From positions 2,418,001-2,482,000 of the forward strand of contig NZ_OZ255701.1 of assembly GCF_965276875.1 (NCBI RefSeq): a stretch of DNA of 64,000 nt, read 5' to 3'. A program made the position numbers and the translations under genes. Shown piece by piece: positions 17,003 through 26,800 of the stretch. The stretch's first letter is position 1; the number at the start of each line of letters is the position of its first letter. A model generated the notes under the pieces. It searched no databases. It was given only the letters and a program-made list of their open reading frames with translations, and was not told the origin of the DNA. This stretch comes from Lichenicoccus sp965276875 (GTDB lineage Bacteria; Pseudomonadota; Alphaproteobacteria; Acetobacterales; Acetobacteraceae).

Positions 17003-18100
17003 ATGGTAGCGGCTTTTCTGTCCTGGTGGACGCGGCAGATGCTCGACCTGATCCCCGAGCGCTTCGCGCGCCGGGATCCGGCGAGCGTCAATGCCATCGT
17101 GGCAACCCCCGAGGGCCACGATAAGGCAGCGCCTGGCGCGACAACTGGTGCGACCTTGGGCGCGGTGCGCCTGTCGCTGCGTCGGGACGGCCACGAACAG
17201 CAGGCCGGCCGGCACGAGCCGGGGCAGGCGGTGCTGCCGCATTTGCTCGCCGAAAACCCCGGCCTGCCGCTGCTGCTGCGGCTGCCGCCCGACAGCCTGC
17301 TCAGCCGCGACGTCACCCTGCCGCTCGCCGCCGAAGCCGGCTTCGAGCGGGTGCTGCACTATGAGATGGACCGGCTGACGCCGTTCGCCGCAGATGACGT
17401 GTTCTGGTCGGCGCGTGTATTGCGTCGCAACAAGGACAGTGGGCGGCTCGATCTGCGTCTGTCGCTGGTGCCGCGTGCCTGGCTTGCCGCCCCGCTGGAG
17501 ACGCTCGCGGAGGCTGGCGGCCGCCTGACCGCTCTCGAGGTGGCGGGCGGGGCTTCGGTGCAGCGGATCGCCGTCGCCCACGAACCCGGCCGCGCGCGTC
17601 TGCGTGAGCGCCGCCTGCTGCTCGGCGCGGCCGGGCTGTGCGCCGCACTGGCGCTGGTTGCCATCGTGCTGCCGTTCGTGCTGCAATCGGTGGAGTCCGC
17701 GGCGACTGAAAGCCGGATCCCTGGCTTGCAGCCGCGGGTCGACGTGGTGGAAGCGCTGCGCCGGCGCCTGCGCACCGCCGCCGCCGGTGCGGACACCATC
17801 GCCGATGCGCGCCGCCGGGTTGGCGATACGCTCGCGGTGCTGGCGGCGCTGACCCGCGTGCTGCCCGACGACACCTATCTGACCGACGTGACGTTGCGCG
17901 ACGGGATCGTCACCCTAACCGGCGAGTCCGCGGGCGCGGTCAAGCTGATCCCCGCCCTCAGCGCCGATCCGACCTTTGTAGCACCTGCGTTTTCGGCGCC
18001 CGTCACCCGGATCGAGAGCAACAACTCGGACCTGTTCTCGATCCGCGCCCAGGTCGCGGGTGCCGGTACGTACCCTGGACCCGGGGACCCTGGGCACTGA
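17003..18100 (+). CDS. gspL: Type II secretion system protein L-like (GspL, PilN domain)
   Basis: A 365-residue bitopic inner-membrane protein. The N-terminal half is a cytoplasmic actin-like region (about residues 40-190). A membrane helix lies at about 210-232 (LLGAAGLCAALALVAIVLPF), and the C-terminal PilN-like periplasmic domain includes LPDDTYLTDVTLRDGIVTLT near 290-310. GspL links the secretion ATPase GspE to the pseudopilus platform. The next gene (gspM) starts in a TGATG overlap. It is the first gene of the L-M-N/C-D run, and gspE-F-G-H-I-J are absent from this window. Confidence 0.85.
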   Translation: MVAAFLSWWTRQMLDLIPERFARRDPASVNAIVATPEGHDKAAPGATTGATLGAVRLSLRRDGHEQQAGRHEPGQAVLPHLLAENPGLPLLLRLPPDSLLSRDVTLPLAAEAGFERVLHYEMDRLTPFAADDVFWSARVLRRNKDSGRLDLRLSLVPRAWLAAPLETLAEAGGRLTALEVAGGASVQRIAVAHEPGRARLRERRLLLGAAGLCAALALVAIVLPFVLQSVESAATESRIPGLQPRVDVVEALRRRLRTAAAGADTIADARRRVGDTLAVLAALTRVLPDDTYLTDVTLRDGIVTLTGESAGAVKLIPALSADPTFVAPAFSAPVTRIESNNSDLFSIRAQVAGAGTYPGPGDPGH

Positions 18101-18747
18101 TGGCGAGCCCGAGCCTCCGCGCCCTGCCCGGCAGCCTGCCGACCGGCCGCAACGGCCGCCTGCTTGCCGTGCTGATCGCGCTGCTGGTGCTGGCCGTGCT
18201 CTGGCTGGCCATCGCGCTGCCGCTGCTCGACTGGCATGCGACCCGGGCCGAGGCGCTGGCGGAGCGTCGGGCGCTGGCCGACCGCATGACGCTGCTGGTG
18301 GCCAGGCTGCCGGCCATGCAGGCGCGGGCGCAGGCTTTGCGCGCTCCCGGGCGCGCCGGCGCCACCGCCCTGATTGCCGGCAACAGCGACGCCGTGGCGA
18401 GTGCCGAGATTCAGGAGAAGGTGGCGTCCCTGGCCTCCTCGCTCGGGCTCAGCCTGGCGTCGACGGAGACCTTGGCGGCAGCCTCCGAGGGCAGCTATCG
18501 CCGGGTCGGCGTGCGGGTGTCGATGGATGCGGGCTTCGAGGTAGTGGTGCGCCTGCTTGGCGCGATCGAGGCGGCGCGGCCGAGCCTGCTGATCGACGAC
18601 CTGCAGATCCACGGCACCCGGCTGCTCGGCCAGACCGGGGCGGCACCGCTTAATGTCGCGTTTACCGTTATCGGCTACCGCCGTCCCGATGCCGCAGAGA
18701 GCCGTCGTCCCGCCGCCGTCGATGGCGGCGACAGCGGGCCGCCGTGA
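18100..18747 (+). CDS. gspM: Type II secretion system protein M-like (GspM)
   Basis: A 215-residue protein with one N-terminal membrane helix (about residues 21-43, LLAVLIALLVLAVLWLAIAL) followed by a helical region and a small alpha/beta domain, the layout of GspM. GspM pairs with GspL in the inner-membrane platform. The start codon shares one base with the gspL stop, and the end overlaps the next gene by four bases, so translation is coupled through the operon. The sequence is weakly conserved in this family, so the call leans on size, topology and order. Confidence 0.78.
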   Translation: MASPSLRALPGSLPTGRNGRLLAVLIALLVLAVLWLAIALPLLDWHATRAEALAERRALADRMTLLVARLPAMQARAQALRAPGRAGATALIAGNSDAVASAEIQEKVASLASSLGLSLASTETLAAASEGSYRRVGVRVSMDAGFEVVVRLLGAIEAARPSLLIDDLQIHGTRLLGQTGAAPLNVAFTVIGYRRPDAAESRRPAAVDGGDSGPP

Positions 18748-19361
18748 CCCGTCTGCCGCTGCTGGCCTTCGCTGCCCTCATCTGCGTGCTCGCGGGCTTG
18801 ATCCTGCTGGAGGTCCGCGCCGGCGTGCCGCGCCATACCCTACCGGTCGTGGCAGCACTCCCGCCGCCGTCCACCCCCATCGCCGTGTCGGCCGGCGTTG
18901 CGGCACCCGCGCTACAGGAATGGACACAGACCATTCTCGCGCGGCCGCTGTTCAGCCCGTCGCGCCGCCCCGGTCACGCCGCCGCCGTCAGCACCGTCGT
19001 GCCGCGCCTGGCCGGGATCATCATCGATGCCAAGGGCGCCCGGGCGATCTTCGCCAGTCCTGGCGATGCGCGCGCGATCATCGTCGGCGCCGGCGCCCAT
19101 GCCGGCCCCTATCTGATCCGCGCGGTGGCAGCGAGCGGGGTGTCCGTCATCGGCCCGAACGGACCACAAATGCTGCATCCGAGCTACGACCAGGACTCAT
19201 CGGCGGGGGCTGCGTCACCCGCACCGCCATCCACCGGCACGCCTTCCATCCTCGACCTGTTGCGCGCACGCATGCGCTCGCAGGGTGGTCCGCATCTTGG
19301 GCCGCCGAACAGCGGCCCGGCGCCGATCTTCCCGCAAAATCGTCTCCAGAACCGACGGTGA
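18744..19361 (+). CDS. Type II secretion GspC/GspN-like protein
   Basis: A 205-residue bitopic protein starting with GTG in a GTGA overlap with gspM. An N-terminal membrane helix (about residues 4-24) is followed by LARPLFSPSRRP and RLAGIIIDAKGARAIFA. The latter is the homology-region pattern by which GspC proteins contact the secretin N0 domain, which fits the gspD gene 5 bases downstream. The end is Pro/Ser-rich and probably disordered. In alphaproteobacteria such genes are usually labelled GspN; the position between M and D fits either name. Confidence 0.7.
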   Translation: MTRLPLLAFAALICVLAGLILLEVRAGVPRHTLPVVAALPPPSTPIAVSAGVAAPALQEWTQTILARPLFSPSRRPGHAAAVSTVVPRLAGIIIDAKGARAIFASPGDARAIIVGAGAHAGPYLIRAVAASGVSVIGPNGPQMLHPSYDQDSSAGAASPAPPSTGTPSILDLLRARMRSQGGPHLGPPNSGPAPIFPQNRLQNRR

Positions 19362-19366
19362 ATTAG

Positions 19367-21802
19367 ATGCGCAAGTCCTCACCGCCACGCGGCACCTCCA
19401 TGAATGCCGCCTGGCCCGGCATGCTGTTGCTCGCCGGCGGTCTCGGCGCGGGTCTGGCCGGTTGCAGTCGGCCGGAGCAGCCGGTCATCGGGCCGCTGCC
19501 GGCGCTGGGTGGCAGTGCTGCCACGCATGCGCAGCCGCGGATCAACGGCACGATCGGCGCCCCGGAGCAGCCAGGCCCGGCGCTGCTGAGCTACGGCCGC
19601 ACCCAGTCGGGCGCTACCCAGTCGGGCCGCGGCGCGCGCGGCGCCACCGATAACACCAGCATGGGCGCGAACGGCACCATCACGCTCGATTTCGCCGACA
19701 CCGACATACGCGACGCGGTGGCGCAGATCATGGGCACGCTGCTGCACGACAACTACACCATCGATCCGGCGGTCAAGGGCACCGTCACCCTGCACACCGC
19801 GGCCCCGCTGACCACCGCGCAGTTGCTGCCGGTGATGCAGGCGCTGCTGGCCCAGGTCGGCGCCGAGATGGTCCGTTCGGACGGGCTCTACCGCATCGTC
19901 AGCGTCGGGGTCGCCGGCAAGGGGGGCGCCTCGCCCAACACCGCCCTGGCCGAGGGCGAGTCCGTCGGCGGCTCGTCGCTGATCACGTTGCGCTTCGCCA
20001 ATGCCGAGGATCTGGCCAAGGCGTTGCAGCCGTTCGTCGGCGCCGGCGGCAAGATCGCCGCCGTTCCCGGCAGCAACGCGCTGCTGGTGGCCGGCGACGC
20101 CGATGTGCGGCGCACGCTCGCGAGCCTGGTCGCCGCCTTCGACGTCGACGCCCTGGCCGGGCAGTCCTATGCGTTGCTGCCGGTGGAGAGCGGCACCGCC
20201 AAGGACATGGCGAGCGCGCTCGGCGAGGCGCTGCGCGGACAGGGCAAGACCTTGGCCGACATCGTGCGGGTGATTGCGATGAGCCGGGTCGACGCAGTGC
20301 TCGTGGTGGCACCGCAGCGGCGCTACATCGATGACGCGCGCCGGCTGTTCGCGCTGATCGACGCCAACCGGCGAAACACGGTGCGCTCCTGGCACGTCTA
20401 TTACCTCCATAACAGCCACGCCTCCGACATCGGCAACCTGCTGCAACAGGCGTTCACGCCGGACGACGTCACCATCCAGCCGAGTCCGGCGCGGCAGTTG
20501 CCCGAGAGCGGGCAGCTCGGCGGCGGTGTCGAGTCTGGCGGTGGCGGTTTCGGTGGAGGCGGGATCGGCGGTGGCGGCATCGGCGGGGGTGGCATCGGCG
20601 GCGGTGGCATCGGTGGGGGTGGCATTGGCGGTGGCGGCATCGGCGGGGGTGGTAGCATCGGCGGCATTACGTCCGGCCAGTCCGTTGGCGGCGCCAGCCC
20701 CGGTACCGCCAGCACCCAGCCAAGCGGCGGCGGTGCCTCCGCCAACCCGCTGCTCGGCGGCCTCGACACTGCGTCGGGCGGCGGCGGCGGCGGCAAGACC
20801 AACGGCATGCGGATCATCGCCAATCCGCAGAACAGCGCGATCCTGGTCTACGGCACCGAGCGCGAGACCGACGCGGTCAGCAACATGCTGCGCAAGATCG
20901 ATATCGTGCCGCTGGAAGTGCGCATCGACGCGGTGGTGGCCGAGGTCGACCTCAACGACAACCTGCAGTACGGCACGCAGTTCTTCTTCAAGTCGGGCGG
21001 CATCAACGGCGTGCTCAGCAACGCCGGGGCCGGGGCCAGCAGCACCATCACCGGCACCATCGCCAACACCGTCACCAGCGCCGGCCTCGGCGCCAGCCTG
21101 CCGGGCCTGGTGATCGGCGGCCTCGGCAACGGCGGCGCGCCGCTGGCGATCTCGGCGCTGCAACAGGTCACCAAGGTGCATATTCTGTCCTCGCCGGAGC
21201 TGATGGTGGTCAACAACCAGCCGGCGCGATTGCAGGTCGGATCGCTGGTGCCCTACCAGAGCGGCACCGCCCAGAGCACGCTGACCAGCACCTCGCAGAT
21301 CGTCAGCCAGATCAACTACCAGCCGACCGGCGTGATCCTGGAGGTGACGCCGCGTGTCGATACCGGCGGCATGGTGACGCTCGACGTCTCCCAGGAGGTC
21401 AGCTCGGTGGCTACCGGCACCACCACGCCGGGCATCACCTCGCCGACCTTCCTGACCCGCAACGTCAACACCCGGGTCGTCGTGCAGGACGGCGAGACCA
21501 TCGGCATCGCCGGGCTGATCACCGACAATGCCAGCCGCGGCAACAGCGGCATCCCCTGGCTCAAGGACATCCCGATCCTGGGCGCATTGGCCGCCACCCA
21601 GACCAACACCCGGGTGCGCCAGGAGCTGCTGGTGCTGATCACGCCGCACGTGGTGCACGACCAGCTCGACGCGCAGGCGTTGACCGAGGATTTGCGCGAT
21701 CACCTCACCGACTCCGCCTCGGTGCCCTATGACAGTTCGCGCGCGGCTGGCAGCGCCGATCCCAACCACCGTGTTCTGCGCAGCCTGACCCTTGAGCCGT
21801 AG
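19367..21802 (+). CDS. gspD: Type II secretion secretin GspD (lipoprotein)
   Basis: An 811-residue outer-membrane secretin. The signal peptide ends in the lipobox LAGC (about residue 33), so it may reach the outer membrane without a separate pilotin. An N0 domain (about residues 100-175, starting ITLDFADTDIRDAVAQIMG) and N1-N3 domains follow. The N3 domain is interrupted by a Gly-rich insert at about residues 385-470. The C-terminal secretin barrel holds VPYQSGTAQ, QPTGVILEVTPRV and the end LLVLITPHVV. It is intact. The gene after it in a normal gsp operon is missing: 350 empty bases are followed by the copper island. Confidence 0.93.
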   Translation: MRKSSPPRGTSMNAAWPGMLLLAGGLGAGLAGCSRPEQPVIGPLPALGGSAATHAQPRINGTIGAPEQPGPALLSYGRTQSGATQSGRGARGATDNTSMGANGTITLDFADTDIRDAVAQIMGTLLHDNYTIDPAVKGTVTLHTAAPLTTAQLLPVMQALLAQVGAEMVRSDGLYRIVSVGVAGKGGASPNTALAEGESVGGSSLITLRFANAEDLAKALQPFVGAGGKIAAVPGSNALLVAGDADVRRTLASLVAAFDVDALAGQSYALLPVESGTAKDMASALGEALRGQGKTLADIVRVIAMSRVDAVLVVAPQRRYIDDARRLFALIDANRRNTVRSWHVYYLHNSHASDIGNLLQQAFTPDDVTIQPSPARQLPESGQLGGGVESGGGGFGGGGIGGGGIGGGGIGGGGIGGGGIGGGGIGGGGSIGGITSGQSVGGASPGTASTQPSGGGASANPLLGGLDTASGGGGGGKTNGMRIIANPQNSAILVYGTERETDAVSNMLRKIDIVPLEVRIDAVVAEVDLNDNLQYGTQFFFKSGGINGVLSNAGAGASSTITGTIANTVTSAGLGASLPGLVIGGLGNGGAPLAISALQQVTKVHILSSPELMVVNNQPARLQVGSLVPYQSGTAQSTLTSTSQIVSQINYQPTGVILEVTPRVDTGGMVTLDVSQEVSSVATGTTTPGITSPTFLTRNVNTRVVVQDGETIGIAGLITDNASRGNSGIPWLKDIPILGALAATQTNTRVRQELLVLITPHVVHDQLDAQALTEDLRDHLTDSASVPYDSSRAAGSADPNHRVLRSLTLEP
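20561..20655 (+). repeat. 15-bp minisatellite inside gspD encoding GGGGI repeats
   Basis: A 15-bp unit of the form GGCGGTGGCGGCATC is repeated about six times with third-base variation, giving six tandem GGGGI pentapeptides in the loop of the N3 domain of GspD. Such a tract can change length by slippage without breaking the frame, since the unit is a multiple of three. Confidence 0.85.
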
Positions 21803-22154
21803 TCCGCCCCTGAAGCGCCGAGACATGGGCAGATGCCGGCCGCATGACGGCTGCCGGGCCTGTCGGTGCTGACGCACCAGGCCGAGGCGATGGGGCGGTC
21901 TGGGTTCTATCTCTTTGTTTTCACGAGCACTACATCGGCCCAAGCGTTTCCGCTTCCTCCGAAAGCGCTATCGGTCGCGGCAATACCGAGCCTCGGCATT
22001 GAGGCGGGATGGCTGCGGCTGTGCGTCTCCCCGTCCGGCAATCATAGGGTCCGCTTTCCCGTGCGAGGGCCGGGGGTGGGCGGACATACCCAGGATAGTC
22101 TAGCGGGAGCCGTCGGGGCAGTGGCACCGCCCTTTTCCTGCGCCATCGACTCCA
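21803..22154. other. Non-coding gap between gspD and the copper island
   Basis: About 350 bases follow the gspD stop where an operon partner would be expected. An ATG at 21844 opens a frame of some 50 codons with no recognisable domain. The segment AGCGTTTC with a near-inverted GAAAGCGCT (about 21950-21970) is the only structure I noticed. This is probably the left edge of the inserted block. Confidence 0.45.
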
Positions 22155-22394
22155 TCAGTGATTGCAGTTGTCCACCATCTTGGACACTTTCTGCATCATC
22201 TCCGGATTCATCATCATTTCGCCCTGACCATTCGGCATGCCGTGTTCCATCATGCCGCTGCCCGAGGCCGCCGGCGGTGTTGCCGGAGCGGCCGATTGGG
22301 CAGCCCCTTGATCGGCGGCGCGGGAGGGTGACGCGCTTCTCTCACTCGGCTGGGATCGCCGCCTGCTTTCCAGCGGGCCTGAGAGCCTCGGCAC
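22155..22394 (-). CDS. Small Met-rich protein downstream of cusA, cut off from it by an IS element
   Basis: The clear part is the 32-residue C-terminus from the ATG at 22253: MMEHGMPNGQGEMMMNPEMM then QKVSKMVDNCNH, with nine methionines, one cysteine and two histidines. This is a composition typical of periplasmic Cu(I)/Ag(I) binding peptides. In the same frame a GTG at 22394 would add 47 residues rich in Ser/Ala/Pro and overlap the original end of cusA. No signal peptide is visible in either version, so the true start may have been altered by the IS insertion. No family is recognised. Confidence 0.4.
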   Translation of the reverse strand: MPRLSGPLESRRRSQPSERSASPSRAADQGAAQSAAPATPPAASGSGMMEHGMPNGQGEMMMNPEMMQKVSKMVDNCNH

Positions 22395-22401
22395 GGTGAG
22401 G
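22342..22401 (-). pseudogene. Displaced original 3' end of cusA
   Basis: If the IS element and one target copy are removed, the cusA frame reads from 23885 straight into this segment. It continues after RLPHR with AEALRPAGKQAAIPAE and a TGA at 22342-22344. These 16 codons are therefore the native tail of CusA, now separated by 1.5 kb. The reconstruction follows directly from the sequence once the 8-bp duplication is accepted. Confidence 0.8.
22394..22401. repeat. Left copy of the 8-bp target-site duplication
   Basis: CGGTGAGG here is repeated exactly at 23885-23892 on the other side of the IS256-family element. Confidence 0.85.
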
Positions 22402-23884
22402 AGTTGTGTCTGGCAAGTCCTGCAAAATGGTTTGGGCGCGGCGGTCACGGTGGTGATCGCAATTGTTCCTTGATCGCGTGACGGCTCTGAGCGGGGGAGG
22501 ATTGGCCGGGTCGAGGCTGGCGCTCTTGCGCCACCGCGAAGCGGCGCGGAGCGGCCTTGAGGCGGACAAGCCTCCCCCGCATCCTGGGTCATGCAGCCAA
22601 GGCTCGCAGGGTTTCTTTCTTGTGCTCCCGCAGGTGCTCCATGTTGAGATAACGTAACGCTTCAAGCCAACCCTCGTGCGTCTCGATGGCCAGCGCGCGT
22701 GAGAGGCGCAGGCAGCTGGCGGTGTTGGGGAAGATGCGCACCACCAGGGTGCGGCGCTTCAGCTCCTGGTTCAGCCGCTCCAACATGTTGGTCGACTTCA
22801 TGTGCTTGTGATGGGCTCTGGGCAGCCGATAGTAGGTGAGCGTCTCTTCGACGTTCTCCTCCACCCAGGCCACCAGCTTGGAATACTTGCCCTGCCATTT
22901 GGTGACCCACTGGGCGATGTCGCGGCGGACCTCCTCGATGTCGCGCCGGTCATAAAACCAGCGCAGCTCCATCAGGCAGTCGTCGTCATGCTTGCGCGGC
23001 AGGTAATCCAACGCGTTGCGCAGAAAGTGCACGTAGCAGCGCTGCCAGGCCGCCTCGGGCAAGATTTCCCGGATCGCCGCCTTGAGGCCCGCGTGATCGT
23101 CGCTAACCACATACTCCACCCCGTGCAGGCCGCGCGTCCGCAGTCCAGCCATGAAGTCTCGCCAACTCGACCGGCTCTCGCGGTTGGCGACCTCCACGCC
23201 CAGCACCTGGCGCCGCCCCTCCCAATCCACGCCGATCGCAATCAGCACCGCCTGGCTGACAATCACGCCGCCTTCGCGCACCCGCTCGTAGCGGGCATCC
23301 ACAATGAGGTAGGGATACGGCTCCTCCAGCCGCCGACCAAAGAACGCCGTCAGCTTCTCGTCCAGCCGCGACGTCGCCTCGCTGATCGTCGAGGCCGAGA
23401 AGCTGTGACCGCATAGCTCCTCGGTGATTGCCTTGACCTTCCGCGTCGAGACACCCTGCACATACATCTCCGCAAGCGCCCCGACCAAGGCCTTCTCCGA
23501 CCGCTGATAGCGCTCGAACAGCTCCGTCGAAAAATGACCCGCCCGGTCCTGCGGAACCCGAAGCTCCAAAACGCCGACACGGGTGATCAGCTTGCGGTCG
23601 TAGTAGCCCGACCGATGGCCCACCCGCTCGGCCGTTCGCTCGCTCTTGCCAGCTCCCAGCGCCTCGGTCATCTCCGCCTCTAGCACCTCCTGCAATGCCG
23701 CCTGCAAAACCGCCCGAAAGCCGTTCTCGTCAGACAGCAGCAGCGCCTTCATATCCGCGCCCAATGGCGCTAAATTCAACTTGGTCATGGCATCGCCCTT
23801 CCACGGGGTTGGTGACTTCGAACATCACCACTTTGCCATGACCACCTCGCTACCGCGATTTTGCAGAACCTTCAGGACACTACC
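22402..23884 (-). mobile_element. IS256-family insertion sequence, apparently complete
   Basis: A 1483-bp element carrying one transposase gene. The ends are imperfect inverted repeats: 22406-22428 against the complement of 23858-23880 match at 18 of 23 positions, and the terminal four bases on each side match at two of four. Immediately outside are identical 8-bp copies of CGGTGAGG, the target-duplication size known for IS256. Intact gene, intact ends and perfect duplications suggest a fairly recent insertion. It landed in the last codons of cusA. Confidence 0.88.
22589..23788 (-). CDS. IS256-family (mutator-type) transposase
   Basis: A full-length 399-residue DDE transposase. The first catalytic aspartate is D164 in YLIVDARYE and the second is D230 or D231 in VVSDDHAGL. 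The family signature GLKAAIREILPEAAWQRCYV follows, and the glutamate region STNMLERLNQELKRRT lies near residue 345. No frameshift or stop is seen, so it is probably active. It reads in the same direction as the copper genes and fills most of the element. Confidence 0.96.
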   Translation of the reverse strand: MTKLNLAPLGADMKALLLSDENGFRAVLQAALQEVLEAEMTEALGAGKSERTAERVGHRSGYYDRKLITRVGVLELRVPQDRAGHFSTELFERYQRSEKALVGALAEMYVQGVSTRKVKAITEELCGHSFSASTISEATSRLDEKLTAFFGRRLEEPYPYLIVDARYERVREGGVIVSQAVLIAIGVDWEGRRQVLGVEVANRESRSSWRDFMAGLRTRGLHGVEYVVSDDHAGLKAAIREILPEAAWQRCYVHFLRNALDYLPRKHDDDCLMELRWFYDRRDIEEVRRDIAQWVTKWQGKYSKLVAWVEENVEETLTYYRLPRAHHKHMKSTNMLERLNQELKRRTLVVRIFPNTASCLRLSRALAIETHEGWLEALRYLNMEHLREHKKETLRALAA

Positions 23885-26800
23885 CGGTGAGGCAGCCGCC
23901 ATCCCTTGATGATCGCGTAGATCGCGGGGATGACGAGCAGGGTTAGGAGGGTGGAGGACACCATCCCTCCGACCATGGGGACGGCGATGCGTCGCATGAC
24001 TTCGGAGCCGGTGCCGGTGCTCCAAAGGATCGGCAGCAGCCCCGCCATGATCGCGACCACGGTCATCATCTTCGGCCGCACGCGCTCGACCGCGCCGTGC
24101 ATGATGGCCGCCTGCAGATCGCCCCGCGTCATGGAGACGCCCTCAAGAAGACGCTTTTGCCGAATTTCGACGAGCGCCTGGTCGAGGTAGATCAGCATGA
24201 CCACGCCCGTCTCGGCCGCGACGCCCGCGAGGGCGATGAAGCCGACCGCGACGGCCACGCTCACGTTGTAGCCCAGCAGCCACATCAGCCAGGCGCCCCC
24301 CACAAGCGCGAACGGCACCGAAAGCATGACGATGAAGGTCTCGGTAAGCCGCCCGAAGTTGAGGAACAGCAGCACCATGATCACGACCAGCGTGGCCGGC
24401 ACCACCACCTTCAGCTTGGCCTTGGCGCGTTGCAGGTACTCGAACTGGCCACTCCACTCGATGTGGTAGCCCGGCGGCATCTTGACCTGCTCCGCCACCT
24501 TACGGGACGCCTCGGCAACGTAGCCGCCCAAATCGCGGCCAGCGAGATCGACGTAGACATAGGCAACCGGCTGCGCGTTCTCCGTGCGGATGCTGGGTGG
24601 TCCGCCCGTCACGCGCACGCTCGCGACCTCCCCCAAGGGAATCATCGCGCCACTCGTCGTCGGCACCAGGACCTGACTGGCAATGGATTGCGGGTCATCG
24701 CGCAGGCCGCGTGGGTAGCGGACATTCACGCCGTAGCGCTCACGCCCTTCGACCGTCGTGGTGACGGTCTCGCCACCAAGAGCGGCGGCGACCACGGATT
24801 GAATGTCATTGACAGACAGGCCGTAGCGTGCCGCCGCCTCCCGGCTTGGCGAGATTTCAACGTAATGGCCGCCCTCGGTGCGTTCGGCGAAGGCACTCGT
24901 CGTACCCGTCACGCCATGCACGACCTGAACGACCTGGGCTGCTAGTGTGTCGAGTTCATGGAGGTCTGGCCCGAATACCTTCACCCCGACCGGTGTGCGG
25001 ATGCCAGTGGACAGCATGTCGATGCGCGCCTTGATCGGCATCGTCCAGGCATTGCTGACTCCAGGAAGTTGCAGGGCGGCATTCATCTTTGCGATGAGCT
25101 GATCCACGGTCTCGCCACCGGGCCAGGTGCTTGGTGGCTTGAGGTTGACGATCGTCTCGCTCATTTCGAGCGGCGCCGGGTCGGTGGCCGTCATGGCGCG
25201 GCCTGCCTTGCCGAACACCGACTCGACTTCTGGGAACGACTTGATGATGCGGTCCTGCGTTTGCAGCAGTTCAGCCGCTTTGGTGACGGACAAGCCGGGC
25301 ACGGTCACAGGCATGAACATCAACGTTCCCTCGTTCAAGCTGGGCATGAATTCACTGCCGAGCTGAGTGGCCGGCCACACCGTGGCGCCAATGATCGCGA
25401 TGGCGGCGATCACAACAAGCACCGGGATTCGCAGCACAAGGCGGATCACCGGGCGGTAGACCCAGATCAGCGCCCGGTTGATCGGGTTCTTGCCCTCGGG
25501 AATGATTTTACCGCGCACGAAGAACAGCATCAGCACCGGCACCAGCGTGATGGACAGCAGCGCGCCGCCGGCCATCGCGAAGGTTTTGGTGTAGGCGAGC
25601 GGCTTGAACAGCCGGCCTTCCTGGTCCTCCAGCGCGAACACCGGCAGGAAGGCGGCGACGATCACCAACAGGCTGAAGAACAGCGACGGCCCAACCTCGC
25701 GGGCGGCGGCGATCAGCGCCGGTCCGCGTGGTTCGCCGGGCTGCAATCGCTCGACATGCTTATGGGCGTTCTCGATCATCACGATCGACGCATCCACCAT
25801 GGTACCGAGCGCGATGGCGATGCCGCCTAGGCTCATGATGTTGGAGCCGATGCCGAGCGCGTGCATGCCGATGAAGGCGATCAATATGCCGATCGGCAGC
25901 GTCAGGATGGCAACCAGGGCGCTGCGGAAGTGCAGCAGGAAGATGACGCACACCGCGGCGACAATCAGGCTCTCTTCGAGGAGCGTGTGCTTGAGCGTGT
26001 GGATAGCGCTATCGATGAGCTGCGAACGGTCATAGACCGGCTCGATCGAGACGCCTTTGGGCAGGCCCGGCGCTATTTCCGCCAGCTTCGCCTTGATGTT
26101 GTCGATGGTCGTGAGCGCATCGGCGCCGTCCCGCTTCAAGGCGATGCCGCCGACCACTTCGCCGGTGCCGTTCATCTCGGCGATGCCGCGCCGCTCGTCC
26201 GGACCAAGCTCGACGCGGGCCACGTCCTTCAACAGCACCGGGGTGCCGGACCCGTTCGGATCTGCCTTCAGCACGACGTTGCCGAGATCGGCCATGTTCC
26301 GCAGGTAGCCGCGGCCCCGGATCATGTACTCCGTCTCGCTCATTTCGATCGTTCGGCCGCCGACATCGCGATTGCTCGCGCGGATTGCATCGGTCACCGT
26401 GCTGAGCGGAATGCCGAAGGCCTGCAGTTTCTGTGGATCGACAACGACCTGGTACTGCTTCTCGAAGCCGCCGACGCTGGCGACTTCAGAGACGCCTTTG
26501 GCCGTGACCAGATCGTAGCGGATGATCCAGTCCTGGATGCTGCGCAACTCGGCAAGGGTGCGCTGGGCGCCGAGCACGACGTATTCGTACACCCAGCCGA
26601 CGCCGCTGGCATCCGGCCCAAGCGCCGGCGACACACCGGCCGGCAGACGCTTGGCGGCGAAGTTCAGGTATTCGAGCACCCGCGACCGCGCCCAATAGAG
26701 GTCGGTGCCGTCGTCGAACACGACATAGACGAAGGACAGGCCGAAATCCGAAAAGCCGCGGACCACCTTGGCGTGCGGTACGGCGAGCAATGCCGTGGTC

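Noticed and set aside
20521..20670. CRISPR-like array in gspD
   Set aside because: The repeats are a 15-bp coding minisatellite for glycine without unique spacers.
19379..21943. 854-codon open frame on the minus strand across gspD
   Set aside because: It is the antisense of a clear secretin gene in high-GC DNA; its translation is Arg/Gln/His-rich with no domain.
22254..22592. 145-codon version of the Met-rich ORF up to 22592
   Set aside because: The extra N-terminal part is translated from the end of the IS element, not from a native gene.
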